NCBI GenBank assembly: GCA_015075725.1
Contig: JABTTV010000001.1
Location: 2,728,001 to 2,792,000 of the forward strand
Direction of reading: 5' to 3'
Length of the DNA stretch: 64,000 nucleotides
Source of the DNA: Anaerolineales bacterium
GTDB lineage: Bacteria; Chloroflexota; Anaerolineae; Anaerolineales; Villigracilaceae
In this document: positions 8,719 to 18,093 of the stretch, piece by piece
Layout of the letters: the number at the start of each line of letters is the position of its first letter
Numbering within the stretch: the stretch's first letter is position 1
Made by a program: the position numbers and the translations under genes
The notes under the pieces: model-generated
Seen by the model: only the letters and a program-made list of their open reading frames with translations
Databases searched by the model: none
What the model was told of the DNA's origin: nothing

Positions 8719-8749
8719 AATGATGTTTCCTTTTGTCATGATATTCAAA

Positions 8750-8777
8750 TTGAATCCAGTTCCCGCCGTGCTATAGT
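8750..8777 (+). promoter_or_regulatory. Promoter of the secreted beta-helix gene
   Basis: TTGAAT (8750-8755), 16-bp spacer, TATAGT (8772-8777). Predicted start near 8784, about 34 nt before the ATG. Confidence 0.5.
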
Positions 8778-8817
8778 AATAGCAGACGGGCGCGCAAGCC
8801 TGCCATGTTGAGTTTCC

Positions 8818-11800
8818 ATGAAGAGCCTAGTCCATTCCAATTTTTTTCATCGCCCGGCTTTCATCATTCTGGTCGGATGTATCATCTCTTCATTGCTGAC
8901 ACCTATCAATGATGCGAGCGCCAGCCCTGTAATTGCGTTCAGCGAGATCTCTTTCATCCCGAATATCGAGACTGCGGGAATCGTCGTCAACGGCGCGGGG
9001 CTTCCCTCGACAGCCCAGTTGCAATACCGCGGCATCGGCGAAGCAAACTGGCGGACGGGGCACAACCTGCTGCGAATCAAAGATGGACGGTTGGTTGGAA
9101 GTCTTTTCAACCTTTCCCCATCGACCGTTTATGAAGTCCGGGTTTCGGATGCGACGGGCGCAATCGGAGGGACGTTCACCACCCAGGCGGATGAACTGAT
9201 ATTCACGCCAACGAACATCGTTTACGTCAACGATGACGCGCCCGCAGGCGGAGATGGTTCGTTCGCCGCGCCGTTCAAAACGATTCAAGAGGGAGTCAAT
9301 CGCGCCACGCCTGGGACTCAGGTATTGGTTGCAGATGGTTTGTATAAAGAGTCAGTTACCTTTCCGGCTTCGGGGATGCCGGGGAATTGGATTCAAATCA
9401 AAGCGGAGGGCGGAGGCGCGGTCCTCGATGGGTCGGATGTCATGAACCCCGATGCATGGACAGCGTACGAGGCGAAATCCTTTGTCTATTTTACGAAGAT
9501 CGGGTATTGGATCAAATATCTCGCTCGTGACGGCAAGCGTATGTATCAATACGACGATCTGCAGGGCTTGTTCGAAGCGCGGGGGCATAACAACATTTCG
9601 ATCAGCGAAGGGTGGTATTACGACCCGACCATCGGGCGGCTGTATGTGCGCAGTCAGCGCGAACCGAATAAATACACTTGGAACCTGCCCATCTTCAACC
9701 GTGCATTTTATGTGGACGGGCGCGATTGGATCTGGATCGAGGGCTTCGAGATGCGCTATTACGGCACGGGGTATGGATGCGGCGCCTGTTTGAAGGACGC
9801 TTCGCATATCGTTGTCCGCAGGAACAGAATCCATAACATGCAAAACCCGGTGTTCCTGGAATGGTCGGGCGCGGAAGGACGGGGGGACGATACACGGATC
9901 GAGTTCAACGAAATGTACGATGCACCGAATGGCGATTGGGCATGGAACGCCGTCAAGGGAACTTCGATGGAATCGATCGCGGTCGTGTTGCGGGGTCATA
10001 ACGGCGCGATCGTGCGCGGGAATACCATCCATCATTATTTCAACGGCATCTATACCAGTTCGTCCGCCGCGCTGGATAACCCCGGCGTGATGTTCGACGC
10101 GGACATCTATAACAACCGCATCTACGCCATCGGCGATGACGCCTTCGAGCCCGAAGGGACCTGCGTCAACCACCGCTTCCGGAACAACACGATCGATTCG
10201 ATGCTCGTGGGAATTTCCCTTGCGCCCATCACCATGGGACCGGTCTGGGTTCTGCGGAATACATTCACGAATTACACAGGCAGGAGCGTCAAATGGGATC
10301 GCGGATCGGACGGCTGGGTTCTGATGTATCACAACACAAGCTGGACGAACTACGCCGCGCCGAATTCATTGGAATTCATCCGCACTGTAAGCAATTCGAT
10401 CATGCGCAACAATATCTTTCAAGGCGGCATCTATTCCGTCGAAGCGCGCAATCCCGGTTCAATCGGGCACGATTGGAATTACGATAACTGGCACACGACC
10501 AGCGGCGGCCATCATTTCAAATGGGAGGGGTTGGATTACGCCCGCATCGATCAGTTCTGCCGCGCTTCAGGTCTGGAATGCAACGGGCACGAAGGCGCGC
10601 CGGGTTTGGCGAATCCTCCGAGCGATCTCTCGTTATTGCAGAATAGCCCGAACATCGACCGCGGCATTCTTGTTCCCGGCATCAATGATGCGTTCTTTGG
10701 GTCCGCGCCGGACCTGGGTGCAATCGAATCATATTTCAACACAACGCCTGTCGTTTCTTCGGTCGCGCGCGTGGATGGAAATCCCAACGGTTCAGCGGCT
10801 GTCAATTTCAAAGTAACATTCTCGAAGCCGGTCACAGGTGTGGATGCGGCGGATTTCAGTTTGTCGGCTGATACAACCATCACAGGCGCATCCATTGTCA
10901 ATGTTTCGGCGGTTTCCGATTCTGTTTTCATTGTGACGGCCAATACGGGCTCCGGCAGTGGAAACCTGCGGCTGGATGTGCTGGACGACGATTCGATTCG
11001 CGACTCGGCGGGGATTCCATTGGGAGGCGTTGGCGTGGGAAATGGAAATTTCAACGCAGGTGAATCGTATTCCATGGATAAATCCCTGCCTGCGGTCAGC
11101 GGAATATTCCGGGTTGACCCAACACCCAACAACATGGATTTGATCCACTTCACTGTTAATTTTACCGAGGCGGTCACTGGCGTGGATACGGGCGATTTCG
11201 TTTTAACTGCCACCGGTTCGATTACCAATTACTCGATCACAGAAGTTCTCGGCTCGGGCAATCAATACTCGATCACAGCAATCACGGGGACCGGCGATGG
11301 AGCGCTGCGCCTTGATTTCCTGGATAACGACAGCGTCCTCGATGGGACATCCCTGCCGCTGGGCGGAATCGGTTTTGGGAACGGGAATTTCACCGCTGGC
11401 GAAACGTATGTGATTAACAAAAACGCCCCCGGCGTGACCTCGATCCTGCGCGCCGACCCAAGTCCCACCGCCGCTGCAAGTGTGCGATTCACCGTCAAAT
11501 TCACCGAGCCCGTCACCGGTGTGAATGCGGCTGATTTTGCACTGACGGTCAACGGCTTGAGCGAGGCGGTGGTAGCCTCTGTAACCGGTTTTGATTCGGA
11601 TTATACGGTCACGGTCAATACGGGAAATGGGAACGGTTCGATCCGCCTCGACCTTTTGGATGACGATAGTATTCTCGACGCCGCCTCGACGCCGTTGGGC
11701 GGCGCGGGCTTGGGCAATGCGAATTTTTACAACGGCGAGACTTATGTTATCGACCGGGCTACTCCCGTGATCCAGACAGTAATATTTTCTTCGGATGGAG

Positions 11801-12354
11801 ATAACGACGGCTGGGTGATGGAATCGAAAGAAACCAGCAATAAGGGCGGGACGTACAACGCGAAGGCTGCGACGCTTCGAATCGGCGATAACGCGCAGGA
11901 TAATCAATACCGCGTGATATTGCATTTTCCCACCGCCACCCTGCCGGATAATGCCGTTATTACGCAGGCGATCCTGACATTGCAGTTGGAAACCATCGTT
12001 GGGACGAATCCCTTCTCGACGCATCGAAATATGTGGATCGACATACGCCAGGGCGCATTCGGCAGTTTCGGTCCGTTTCAGGTCGGCGCATTACAAGCCG
12101 CGGATTTTCAAGCACCGGCATCGCTCTACAATGCTGGAACGATTCTGGATAATGCGATCGACGGCTGGTACTGGTCTAATTTGGATGCGAAGTCCTTCCC
12201 CTTCATCAACCTGAAAGGTGTGACTCAGTTCCGGCTCGGATTCTTAATGGACGATGACGACGACCGCAAGGATGATTATCTGTCCTTCTTCAGCGGGAAT
12301 TACGGAATCGCATCCGCCCGCCCGCGATTGACGATCAAATATTACACACCCTGA
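8818..12354 (+). CDS. Secreted multidomain beta-helix protein with Ig-like repeats and DNRLRE-like C-terminus
   Basis: 1178 residues with an N-terminal signal peptide (hydrophobic residues about 12-35, AxA-like cleavage in DASASP). In order: a small Fn3-like beta domain to about 125; a right-handed parallel beta-helix from about 135 to 640, introduced by IVYVNDDAPAGGDGS, a DUF1565-style entry; three tandem beta-sandwich repeats of about 112 residues (643-755, 756-868, 869-982), each with VTGVxxxDFxL and LRLDxLDDDSxxD; and a C-terminal beta domain (about 985-1178) with LPDNAVITQAILTLQLE, the DNRLRE pattern. Likely an extracellular carbohydrate- or surface-binding protein. Beta-helices may be lyases, but no catalytic set could be assigned. 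No sortase motif or C-terminal membrane anchor. Monocistronic. The Shine-Dalgarno is weak. Confidence 0.88.
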   Translation: MKSLVHSNFFHRPAFIILVGCIISSLLTPINDASASPVIAFSEISFIPNIETAGIVVNGAGLPSTAQLQYRGIGEANWRTGHNLLRIKDGRLVGSLFNLSPSTVYEVRVSDATGAIGGTFTTQADELIFTPTNIVYVNDDAPAGGDGSFAAPFKTIQEGVNRATPGTQVLVADGLYKESVTFPASGMPGNWIQIKAEGGGAVLDGSDVMNPDAWTAYEAKSFVYFTKIGYWIKYLARDGKRMYQYDDLQGLFEARGHNNISISEGWYYDPTIGRLYVRSQREPNKYTWNLPIFNRAFYVDGRDWIWIEGFEMRYYGTGYGCGACLKDASHIVVRRNRIHNMQNPVFLEWSGAEGRGDDTRIEFNEMYDAPNGDWAWNAVKGTSMESIAVVLRGHNGAIVRGNTIHHYFNGIYTSSSAALDNPGVMFDADIYNNRIYAIGDDAFEPEGTCVNHRFRNNTIDSMLVGISLAPITMGPVWVLRNTFTNYTGRSVKWDRGSDGWVLMYHNTSWTNYAAPNSLEFIRTVSNSIMRNNIFQGGIYSVEARNPGSIGHDWNYDNWHTTSGGHHFKWEGLDYARIDQFCRASGLECNGHEGAPGLANPPSDLSLLQNSPNIDRGILVPGINDAFFGSAPDLGAIESYFNTTPVVSSVARVDGNPNGSAAVNFKVTFSKPVTGVDAADFSLSADTTITGASIVNVSAVSDSVFIVTANTGSGSGNLRLDVLDDDSIRDSAGIPLGGVGVGNGNFNAGESYSMDKSLPAVSGIFRVDPTPNNMDLIHFTVNFTEAVTGVDTGDFVLTATGSITNYSITEVLGSGNQYSITAITGTGDGALRLDFLDNDSVLDGTSLPLGGIGFGNGNFTAGETYVINKNAPGVTSILRADPSPTAAASVRFTVKFTEPVTGVNAADFALTVNGLSEAVVASVTGFDSDYTVTVNTGNGNGSIRLDLLDDDSILDAASTPLGGAGLGNANFYNGETYVIDRATPVIQTVIFSSDGDNDGWVMESKETSNKGGTYNAKAATLRIGDNAQDNQYRVILHFPTATLPDNAVITQAILTLQLETIVGTNPFSTHRNMWIDIRQGAFGSFGPFQVGALQAADFQAPASLYNAGTILDNAIDGWYWSNLDAKSFPFINLKGVTQFRLGFLMDDDDDRKDDYLSFFSGNYGIASARPRLTIKYYTP

Positions 12355-12426
12355 GCGGGCGCATAAGATCGTTTCAGTAATTTAAAAAGGGGATTCCGGT
12401 AATCTTCCACCCATATTAATAATGAA

Positions 12427-13179
12427 TCAATACCGCCCCGCCATTGCCTGCACCATCTGAAAACTTTGGAAGGCCAGCAGACCGAACAGGAATGCCATAT
12501 AAATACTGCCCAGAAAGATAAAACCGAAAACAGCCAGCGTGCCGCCTGCTATGACGGAAATCCATAACGAGGTGCGCAAGCCGTTCCACGGATCGCGCTG
12601 GATCAGAAAGTAGCGGGTGACATGCCCGCCGTCAAGCGGATAGACGGGCAGGAGGTTGATGATTCCCCAAAAGATATTGACCCATAAAAACGTGACGAAG
12701 ATATCGTTGAATATGCCAAACCCCTGGGGCATGATCACAAGCGGGAAGGGGATGAGTCCGAGCAGGGTGGTGAAAATGATCGTCCCCCCCAAAGATGCGC
12801 CAACGGCAAGGACAAGCCCGGCGAGGGCGAATCCGGCAAACGGTCCGGCAAGTGAGACGAAGATGTGCTGGTTCGGGGTCAGCCCAACGCTGGTGTATCC
12901 GCCCGCCCACGGCACGGATTCGGGGACGGTCAATCCGCCGGTCATGTGCAGGAGAATGTGGGACGGCTGTCCGTATCTGCGAAAGGCAAAAGCATGTCCC
13001 AATTCGTGGATGAGAATGGAAATGAACACAACCGCCACCCAGACCAAAATCATGAGCGGATGACCCGAGTTGGCGCCAAGCAGAAGAGCGATCAGCCAGA
13101 ACAACGGATGAACGCGCACGGGGATCCCGGCGATGGAGAAACGCAGGTCGAAGCGGGTGGGGGTTACGGATTGAAGCAT
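12427..13179 (-). CDS. Site-2-protease-family (M50) membrane zinc metalloprotease
   Basis: 250 residues from the ATG at 13179. Zinc motif HELGH gives His58, Glu59 and His62 in a membrane helix; the third ligand motif LDGGH lies in a later helix (LLPVYPLDGGHVTRYF), as in the compact SpoIVFB-like branch of M50. About six hydrophobic segments are visible. It cleaves membrane substrates, often anti-sigma factors; none is adjacent. A -10 TATACT at 13188-13193 lies 8 nt before this ATG, favouring this start over an ATG six codons upstream that would sit before the promoter. Divergent from the operon at 13234. Confidence 0.9.
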   Translation of the reverse strand: MLQSVTPTRFDLRFSIAGIPVRVHPLFWLIALLLGANSGHPLMILVWVAVVFISILIHELGHAFAFRRYGQPSHILLHMTGGLTVPESVPWAGGYTSVGLTPNQHIFVSLAGPFAGFALAGLVLAVGASLGGTIIFTTLLGLIPFPLVIMPQGFGIFNDIFVTFLWVNIFWGIINLLPVYPLDGGHVTRYFLIQRDPWNGLRTSLWISVIAGGTLAVFGFIFLGSIYMAFLFGLLAFQSFQMVQAMAGRY

Positions 13180-13187
13180 AATACGCG

Positions 13188-13193
13188 AGTATA
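13188..13193 (-). promoter_or_regulatory. -10 element of a near-leaderless gene (M50 protease)
   Basis: TATACT on the minus strand, 8 nt before ATG at 13179. No ribosome site fits in between. Confidence 0.55.
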
Positions 13194-13233
13194 ACATGTG
13201 AAAAAGGAGCGATGGTAGAATACCGCCATCCCT

Positions 13234-14103
13234 ATGAAATCTTTTCTCAGCGATAAGTTATGGATCATTCTGCTTGCCGTCGGGGCGTTTATCGCATTGG
13301 TGATCCTCGCTTCAGGCTTGGGGAACATGGAATTTGCTCAACCATTTTCGGTCAGGTTGGACAGAAGCACCGCTCCACTCGATTTTTCAGATATCAAGCC
13401 GGGAAAAGGAACCCTATGGTTTCGTTATCTGGTTCCGGGTTTGTTCCTTTTGATTTTCCTCCTGATGCTCGGACCCGTCCGCCCGCAACGGGGAAATAGC
13501 GTGATGAATGCGCTCATGCGCGCGATCGCTTTTATCCTTTTCTTTACATTGGTCCTTGGTCCTCTTGCGCGACAGGGCGGATTTTTATCCGCAGAGGCAT
13601 TGGAAGGGATGCCCGCCCCAGGCGCCGGTGAGCTGGGACCAGGCGAATTTTCGCCTCCATCCCTGACCTCAGGCTGGGCGTTTTGGATCTCGAGCCTATT
13701 GGCCATCGCTTTTGGCTTCGTCCTTCTTTTCGTCCTCAACCGCGCGTTCGACCGTTGGTTCAAACCCACTTTGGAGATGAACGAGATCGCGGAGATCGCG
13801 CGAACGACACTGGACGATATTTCTGGCATGAATCCATCCAAAAACGCGATCATCCGCTGTTATCTCGAAATGAACAAGGTTGTGGGTGAAAAACGCGGGG
13901 TGGTGCGCGAGGCGGCAACGACACCCGCTGAGTTTGCCGCGCGGCTCGAAGGGATGGGTCTTCCGCGCAGCGCAGTGCAAGGATTGACCGATGTGTTCGA
14001 GCGCGTACGGTATGGAGGACAGGAAGTCAGCGCGGAGGAGATCAAGGAGGCGAGGCGATGCCTGACGGGTATTCTCAAGGCGTGCGGGACGAAAAATCGA
14101 TAA
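13234..14103 (+). CDS. Membrane protein with C-terminal DUF4129
   Basis: 289 residues. A first membrane helix at about 8-28 is followed by a short extracytoplasmic segment and two or three further helices (about 67-85, 95-115, 150-170). The C-terminal 100 residues match the DUF4129 pattern, with TTPAEFAARL and the closing YGG...EEIKEARRCL. DUF4129 proteins are usually encoded with MoxR ATPases and DUF58 proteins, as here. Function unknown; probably cell-envelope related. tagaat at 13216-13221 lies 12 nt before the ATG with no Shine-Dalgarno, another short-leader start. The 3' end overlaps the next gene by 46 bp. Confidence 0.85.
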   Translation: MKSFLSDKLWIILLAVGAFIALVILASGLGNMEFAQPFSVRLDRSTAPLDFSDIKPGKGTLWFRYLVPGLFLLIFLLMLGPVRPQRGNSVMNALMRAIAFILFFTLVLGPLARQGGFLSAEALEGMPAPGAGELGPGEFSPPSLTSGWAFWISSLLAIAFGFVLLFVLNRAFDRWFKPTLEMNEIAEIARTTLDDISGMNPSKNAIIRCYLEMNKVVGEKRGVVREAATTPAEFAARLEGMGLPRSAVQGLTDVFERVRYGGQEVSAEEIKEARRCLTGILKACGTKNR

Positions 14104-14663
14104 AAAACTTCAAGCGATGGTCATCCATCGCTTTGATGCTCCTGCTCGCGGCAGTTTTCCTGATCTATCGAAACCAGATCGCCGGGTGGCTGATCTATGC
14201 CTTCTCCTATCTGGTCTGGTCGTTGAACTTATTCGGGCGGATCATTCCTCCGCAGGGTATATGGATCGCGCTATTGATTTTGATCGTCTACGTGGCAGTG
14301 GGCAGTTTTTACGGGAAAGGCTCCAGGGATGAAACAAGCCGAATGGACACGCCCGCAAAAGCGGGTCCGGTCGAGGCGATGGCGGAATGGATCGAGGAAC
14401 GGGGACGCGGCGTCTATTTCAAATGGCGGATTGCCCACCTACTTGGGCGGGTGCATGCGGCGCATAATCGAAATACATCCGGGCGGGTTCAACCTCCCTC
14501 AAAGGAGATCGAAGCATATCTCGATGCAGGGCTGAACGGTTCGTATGTGGATTTCCCGACACCGGGACTTTTCAAAAAGAAGGAACCCACCGCGCTGGAT
14601 ATCGGTCTTGAATCTGTGTTGGATTATCTCGAAGAGCAAATGGAGATTCCCCATGAGCGATAA
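14058..14663 (+). CDS. Membrane protein of the MoxR/DUF58 operon
   Basis: 201 residues, no family recognised. Two membrane segments (about 24-42 and 65-85) are followed by a soluble C-terminal domain of about 110 residues. The start at 14058 lies 46 bp inside the preceding gene but is backed by a strong Shine-Dalgarno (aaggagg). The end overlaps the MoxR start by 11 bp, so it is part of the operon. It occupies the place where such operons often carry an additional integral membrane partner. Real by context; the role is unknown. Confidence 0.8.
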   Translation: MPDGYSQGVRDEKSIKNFKRWSSIALMLLLAAVFLIYRNQIAGWLIYAFSYLVWSLNLFGRIIPPQGIWIALLILIVYVAVGSFYGKGSRDETSRMDTPAKAGPVEAMAEWIEERGRGVYFKWRIAHLLGRVHAAHNRNTSGRVQPPSKEIEAYLDAGLNGSYVDFPTPGLFKKKEPTALDIGLESVLDYLEEQMEIPHER

Positions 14664-15609
14664 ATTCACAGATGTTGCGACGGCAGTGCGTGATGTATTG
14701 GAGGAGGTGGAACGCGCCGTTGTCGGTAAACGAAATTTGCTCGAAATGATCATGGCAACCACGCTGGCCGGCGGGCATGTTTTACTGGAGGATTTTCCCG
14801 GTCTGGGCAAGACCCTGATCGCCCGATCTTTTGCCACCGTGCTGGGACTCGGTTTCAAACGCATTCAGTTCACGCCCGATCTTTTGCCCGGCGATATCAC
14901 GGGCGGATATATCCTTGATCGAAAGGAAAATAAATTCCAACTGCGGCAGGGACCGATCTTCACCAACATCGTGCTTGCCGATGAGATCAACCGCGCTTCG
15001 CCAAAGACCCAATCTGCATTGCTCGAAGCGATGCAGGAGGGACAGGTGACTCTTGAAGGCAAATCCATGCCCCTGCCCGATCCGTTCTTGGTGATGGCGA
15101 CGCAGAACCCAATCGAATACGAAGGCACTTTTCCATTGCCCGAGGCGCAGTTGGACCGCTTTATGTTGAAACTTTCCATTGGGTACCCCGGCATCGCGGA
15201 TGAGCGCGAGATTCTCAATCGCCGCCGCATCCGCAGGCGGGAGGATGTTGATTTGAAGGCGGTCATGTCGGCTTCAAAGATACTTAAGCTCGGCAACGCG
15301 ATCGAAACCATTCATGTAGACGCAGATCTCGAAGAGTATATTGTGCGGATCGTCCATGAAACACGCAACGACCGCCGGGTGGCGGTAGGCGCAAGTCCGC
15401 GGGCATCACTGGCGTTCCTTAAACTGGCGCGCGCCCACGCCGCCTTGAGCGGGCGTAACTTTGTCCTGCCGGACGATATCAAACGATACGCCGCACCCGT
15501 GTTGACGCATCGCATCATCCTGTTGCCCGAGTATTGGGTGGCGCGCGATATTGTGGGCGAGGTCATCAATGATGTGCTGCGTAAAGTCCCTGTGCCGGTG
15601 ACGGGGTGA
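14653..15609 (+). CDS. MoxR-family AAA ATPase
   Basis: 318 residues. Walker A GGHVLLEDFPGLGKT, Walker B LADEINRASPKTQ, and sensor 1 VMATQNPIEYEGTFPLPEAQLDRF are the MoxR signatures. These ATPases act as chaperone-like factors, typically with DUF58/VWA proteins encoded next door, as here. The start at 14653 (MSDKFTDV) matches the family N-terminus and has a ggag site; a longer frame from 14545 only adds sequence overlapping the previous gene. About 20 bp separate it from the DUF58 gene. Confidence 0.95.
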   Translation: MSDKFTDVATAVRDVLEEVERAVVGKRNLLEMIMATTLAGGHVLLEDFPGLGKTLIARSFATVLGLGFKRIQFTPDLLPGDITGGYILDRKENKFQLRQGPIFTNIVLADEINRASPKTQSALLEAMQEGQVTLEGKSMPLPDPFLVMATQNPIEYEGTFPLPEAQLDRFMLKLSIGYPGIADEREILNRRRIRRREDVDLKAVMSASKILKLGNAIETIHVDADLEEYIVRIVHETRNDRRVAVGASPRASLAFLKLARAHAALSGRNFVLPDDIKRYAAPVLTHRIILLPEYWVARDIVGEVINDVLRKVPVPVTG

Positions 15610-15631
15610 TTTATCCGCAAATAGATATAGG

Positions 15632-16945
15632 ATGGCGGAAGATATATTTATGAGTCGCATCGCCCTGCTTGCCACGCTGACTTATTTTGTCTTTCTCATC
15701 GGGGTCGCTTCCTTGAACGGGGGCATCGTGTCGCTGACATTGCCTTTGGTTCTGTACTTGCTTGCAGGCTTATGGCGCGCACCGGACGATATCGACCTCT
15801 CAGCGGAACGAACCTTGAGCGAGGAACGTATTTCCCCTGGCGGCATGATCACGGTTCGAATCACGGTAGTGAATCATGGCAAACATTTGGAGCAGGTCCA
15901 TCTGAGTGATCCGCTTCCGAAATTTCTCGAAGTCATCGAGGGGTCGCCGAACCGTCTGGTTTCGATACCTGCAGCCGGACGGGTTGACTGGTCGTATACC
16001 GTGCTGGGAAAACGCGGAAGCCATTCCTTTGATGGGATTCACGCAACGACCGAAGATCAATTGGGATTGGTGAGTAAACGCGCGCTTCTTCCAGCGCCTG
16101 GGCAGGTGCTCGTCCTTCCGGGTCTGATTCGCGTCCGCCGCATTTCGATCCTCCCAAGGCAAACCCGCGTATACTCCGGCGTAATCCCCGCCAATCAGGG
16201 CGGGACCGGAATCGAATTCTTTGGCGTGCGCGAATATCAGGCGGGGGACTCGCCGCGTCGTATCAATTGGCGAATTTCCGCCAGACAGCCGAATGCACTT
16301 TATTCGAACGAATACCAGCAGGAGCGGGTCGCCGATGTGGGCATCGTTCTGGATGGAAGAAAAAGCGTGAACGAGTTTGGAGGCGGGCGCACCATCTTCG
16401 AAGAATCGGTCCGCGCGGCTGTGGCGGTTTCCTCGTCCCTCCTTTCAGAAGGAAACCGGGTGGGTTTGTTTGTACACGGCAGGCATAGCAAATGGACATC
16501 GCCCGGTTATGGCAAGTATCAACGCGAGCGCATATTGCAGGATCTTGCCTTCGCCGGGATGGGCGGGGATGAAAGTTTTAATTCCCTTGCCGTTCCCCGG
16601 CGTCTCTTTCCTCCAAATTCATTGATCGTGCTCATCAGTCCTCTTATGGCTGAGGATGTGTTGCTTTTGGGAAAATTGCGCGCCAGTGGTTTTCAACTTT
16701 TGGTCATCAGCCCGGACCCGGTCACTTTCGAAGCGCAGGGGCTTGACCGCCGTCCATCCGTCGAGCTTGCCAAGCGTATCCTGCGGTTGCAGCGCGAAAG
16801 CACGTTGCGAGAGCTGCGTCATTTGGGCATACAGGTTGTCAATTGGGATGTCACCAGGCCATTCGAGCAAGTCGCTTTTGCGACGTTGAGCAAGCCAGCC
16901 GCATGGGTTCATGCCATCCATCGCGGTATGGGGGCGCGCAGGTGA
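15632..16945 (+). CDS. DUF58 domain protein
   Basis: 437 residues. Two N-terminal membrane segments (about 8-45) precede a beta-rich domain and then the DUF58 core with GTGIEFFGVREYQAGD and RINWRISARQ, followed by a VWA-like fold (IVLDGRKSV). DUF58 proteins work with MoxR ATPases. A second ATG seven codons in (15650) is an equally plausible start. The last codon overlaps the next gene in GTGA. Function in vivo unknown. Confidence 0.92.
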   Translation: MAEDIFMSRIALLATLTYFVFLIGVASLNGGIVSLTLPLVLYLLAGLWRAPDDIDLSAERTLSEERISPGGMITVRITVVNHGKHLEQVHLSDPLPKFLEVIEGSPNRLVSIPAAGRVDWSYTVLGKRGSHSFDGIHATTEDQLGLVSKRALLPAPGQVLVLPGLIRVRRISILPRQTRVYSGVIPANQGGTGIEFFGVREYQAGDSPRRINWRISARQPNALYSNEYQQERVADVGIVLDGRKSVNEFGGGRTIFEESVRAAVAVSSSLLSEGNRVGLFVHGRHSKWTSPGYGKYQRERILQDLAFAGMGGDESFNSLAVPRRLFPPNSLIVLISPLMAEDVLLLGKLRASGFQLLVISPDPVTFEAQGLDRRPSVELAKRILRLQRESTLRELRHLGIQVVNWDVTRPFEQVAFATLSKPAAWVHAIHRGMGARR

Positions 16946-17436
16946 CAAGATATACCGTTCTCCTGTCCATTGCGGGTTGTGCATCCGTTATGACATATGC
17001 CTTCGTTTCTCACGGATTAGCGATTCAGGGAATCACAACTGCTTTGCTCGGCATGGCTTGGCTGGTCTTTCACCTGCGCGGTCTGACCCGCTTTACAGGA
17101 TTCGCATTCTTTTTGTTTGGAATGCTTTCAGTTATTGCCCTGTGGGTGTGTGCTTCCATTTGGATATCGCTGGCAGGCATGGTCCTTGCCCTCCTCGCAT
17201 GGGATTTGACCGCTTTTGAAGAAAGACTGAAACAAATAACGGATCGCGATGATATTCACCGGATGGAACTCGCACATTTCACGCGCCTCGCCATCGTGAT
17301 CGGACTTGGTGCGGCGGGTGTTGCATTTTCCACTCTGATTCAGATCGACCTCACACTTGGATCGGCCTTGGTCTTCGCCTTATTGGGTATTTGGGGTATC
17401 AGCTCGCTGGTGTACCGTTTGCGAAGCAGGGAATGA
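16942..17436 (+). CDS. Small four-helix membrane protein, paralogue of 18094-18582
   Basis: 164 residues. GTG start at 16942 overlapping the DUF58 stop (GTGA); the in-frame ATG 33 codons upstream lies inside DUF58. Four hydrophobic segments in two pairs are separated by a charged loop with AWDLTAFEERL. The protein at 18094 has the same plan and the matching AWDLSEYREKL, so the two are diverged copies flanking the DUF309 gene. No known family. Last gene of the DUF4129-MoxR-DUF58 operon. Confidence 0.75.
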   Translation: MTRYTVLLSIAGCASVMTYAFVSHGLAIQGITTALLGMAWLVFHLRGLTRFTGFAFFLFGMLSVIALWVCASIWISLAGMVLALLAWDLTAFEERLKQITDRDDIHRMELAHFTRLAIVIGLGAAGVAFSTLIQIDLTLGSALVFALLGIWGISSLVYRLRSRE

Positions 17437-17517
17437 GATTTATGCCATTCTGAGCGGATCAATTAAGTCCCCCGCCAGTTCAGTGTCCCCGCCCTTTTTA
17501 GCGGATCGAGAAGCCGT

Positions 17518-18036
17518 TCAATCGAAATACAGATTCAAATCCGAACAGTCGAAGCGGTTGCCGCAGTTCGGACAGGTAACTTTGCAATTCGACTCTTGCA
17601 TCTCGCCCCCGCAGCGATCGCATACCCATCGTCTCTTTTCATTCCACAGGATCGGCTTGAATAGAAACCGATCGATATCTCCAATCCTGTCCCTTCCGAG
17701 CCGTCCCACTTCGCTCATCACAATAGCCAAATCACTGCGTAATTTCCCCACGTTGATTCCCCGGCAAACGTCGCTCCAGCCTTGTATCCATTTCAAGCTC
17801 CTCGCATGGACTTTGACTGCGCCGTCGTAATTTCCGCGTGTGATATGGAGGTACGTCACTGCCACTTGCAGGATTCCCCGATATAGGTCCCGGATCGGAC
17901 CCGGTTCTTCATTCCATGCAATTTCCAGTTCCTCGTGCGCTTCAAAGTATTTTCCCTCATTGAATAGCTGTATTCCCTCTCCAGCATTCGGATGGAGCTT
18001 CCCGCTGCAATCGCCTGGGTATCTTCCCTGCGTCAT
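17518..18036 (-). CDS. DUF309 protein with C-terminal zinc ribbon
   Basis: 172 residues. The N-terminal ~100 residues match DUF309: FNEGKYFEAHEELEIAW, LYRGILQVAVTYLHITRGN. The last ~45 residues hold CDRCGG and CPNCGN, a four-Cys zinc ribbon not normally part of DUF309. The start at 18036 is supported by TATACT exactly 6 nt upstream (leaderless arrangement); an upstream in-frame ATG at 18093 would precede the promoter. Function unknown; DUF309 is often found alone. Confidence 0.85.
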   Translation of the reverse strand: MTQGRYPGDCSGKLHPNAGEGIQLFNEGKYFEAHEELEIAWNEEPGPIRDLYRGILQVAVTYLHITRGNYDGAVKVHARSLKWIQGWSDVCRGINVGKLRSDLAIVMSEVGRLGRDRIGDIDRFLFKPILWNEKRRWVCDRCGGEMQESNCKVTCPNCGNRFDCSDLNLYFD

Positions 18037-18042
18037 TGCGCG

Positions 18043-18048
18043 AGTATA
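18043..18048 (-). promoter_or_regulatory. -10 element of leaderless DUF309 gene
   Basis: TATACT on the minus strand, N6, ATG at 18036. The expected transcription start falls on or next to the ATG. Confidence 0.6.
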
Positions 18049-18093
18049 ACATGCGGGTTTAAACCGGATGGTAAAATCCAATTCGGAGGACAA

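Noticed and set aside
9352..10332. 326-codon antisense frame in the beta-helix gene
   Set aside because: No domain, no ribosome site or promoter, and the plus-strand gene is a clear secreted protein.
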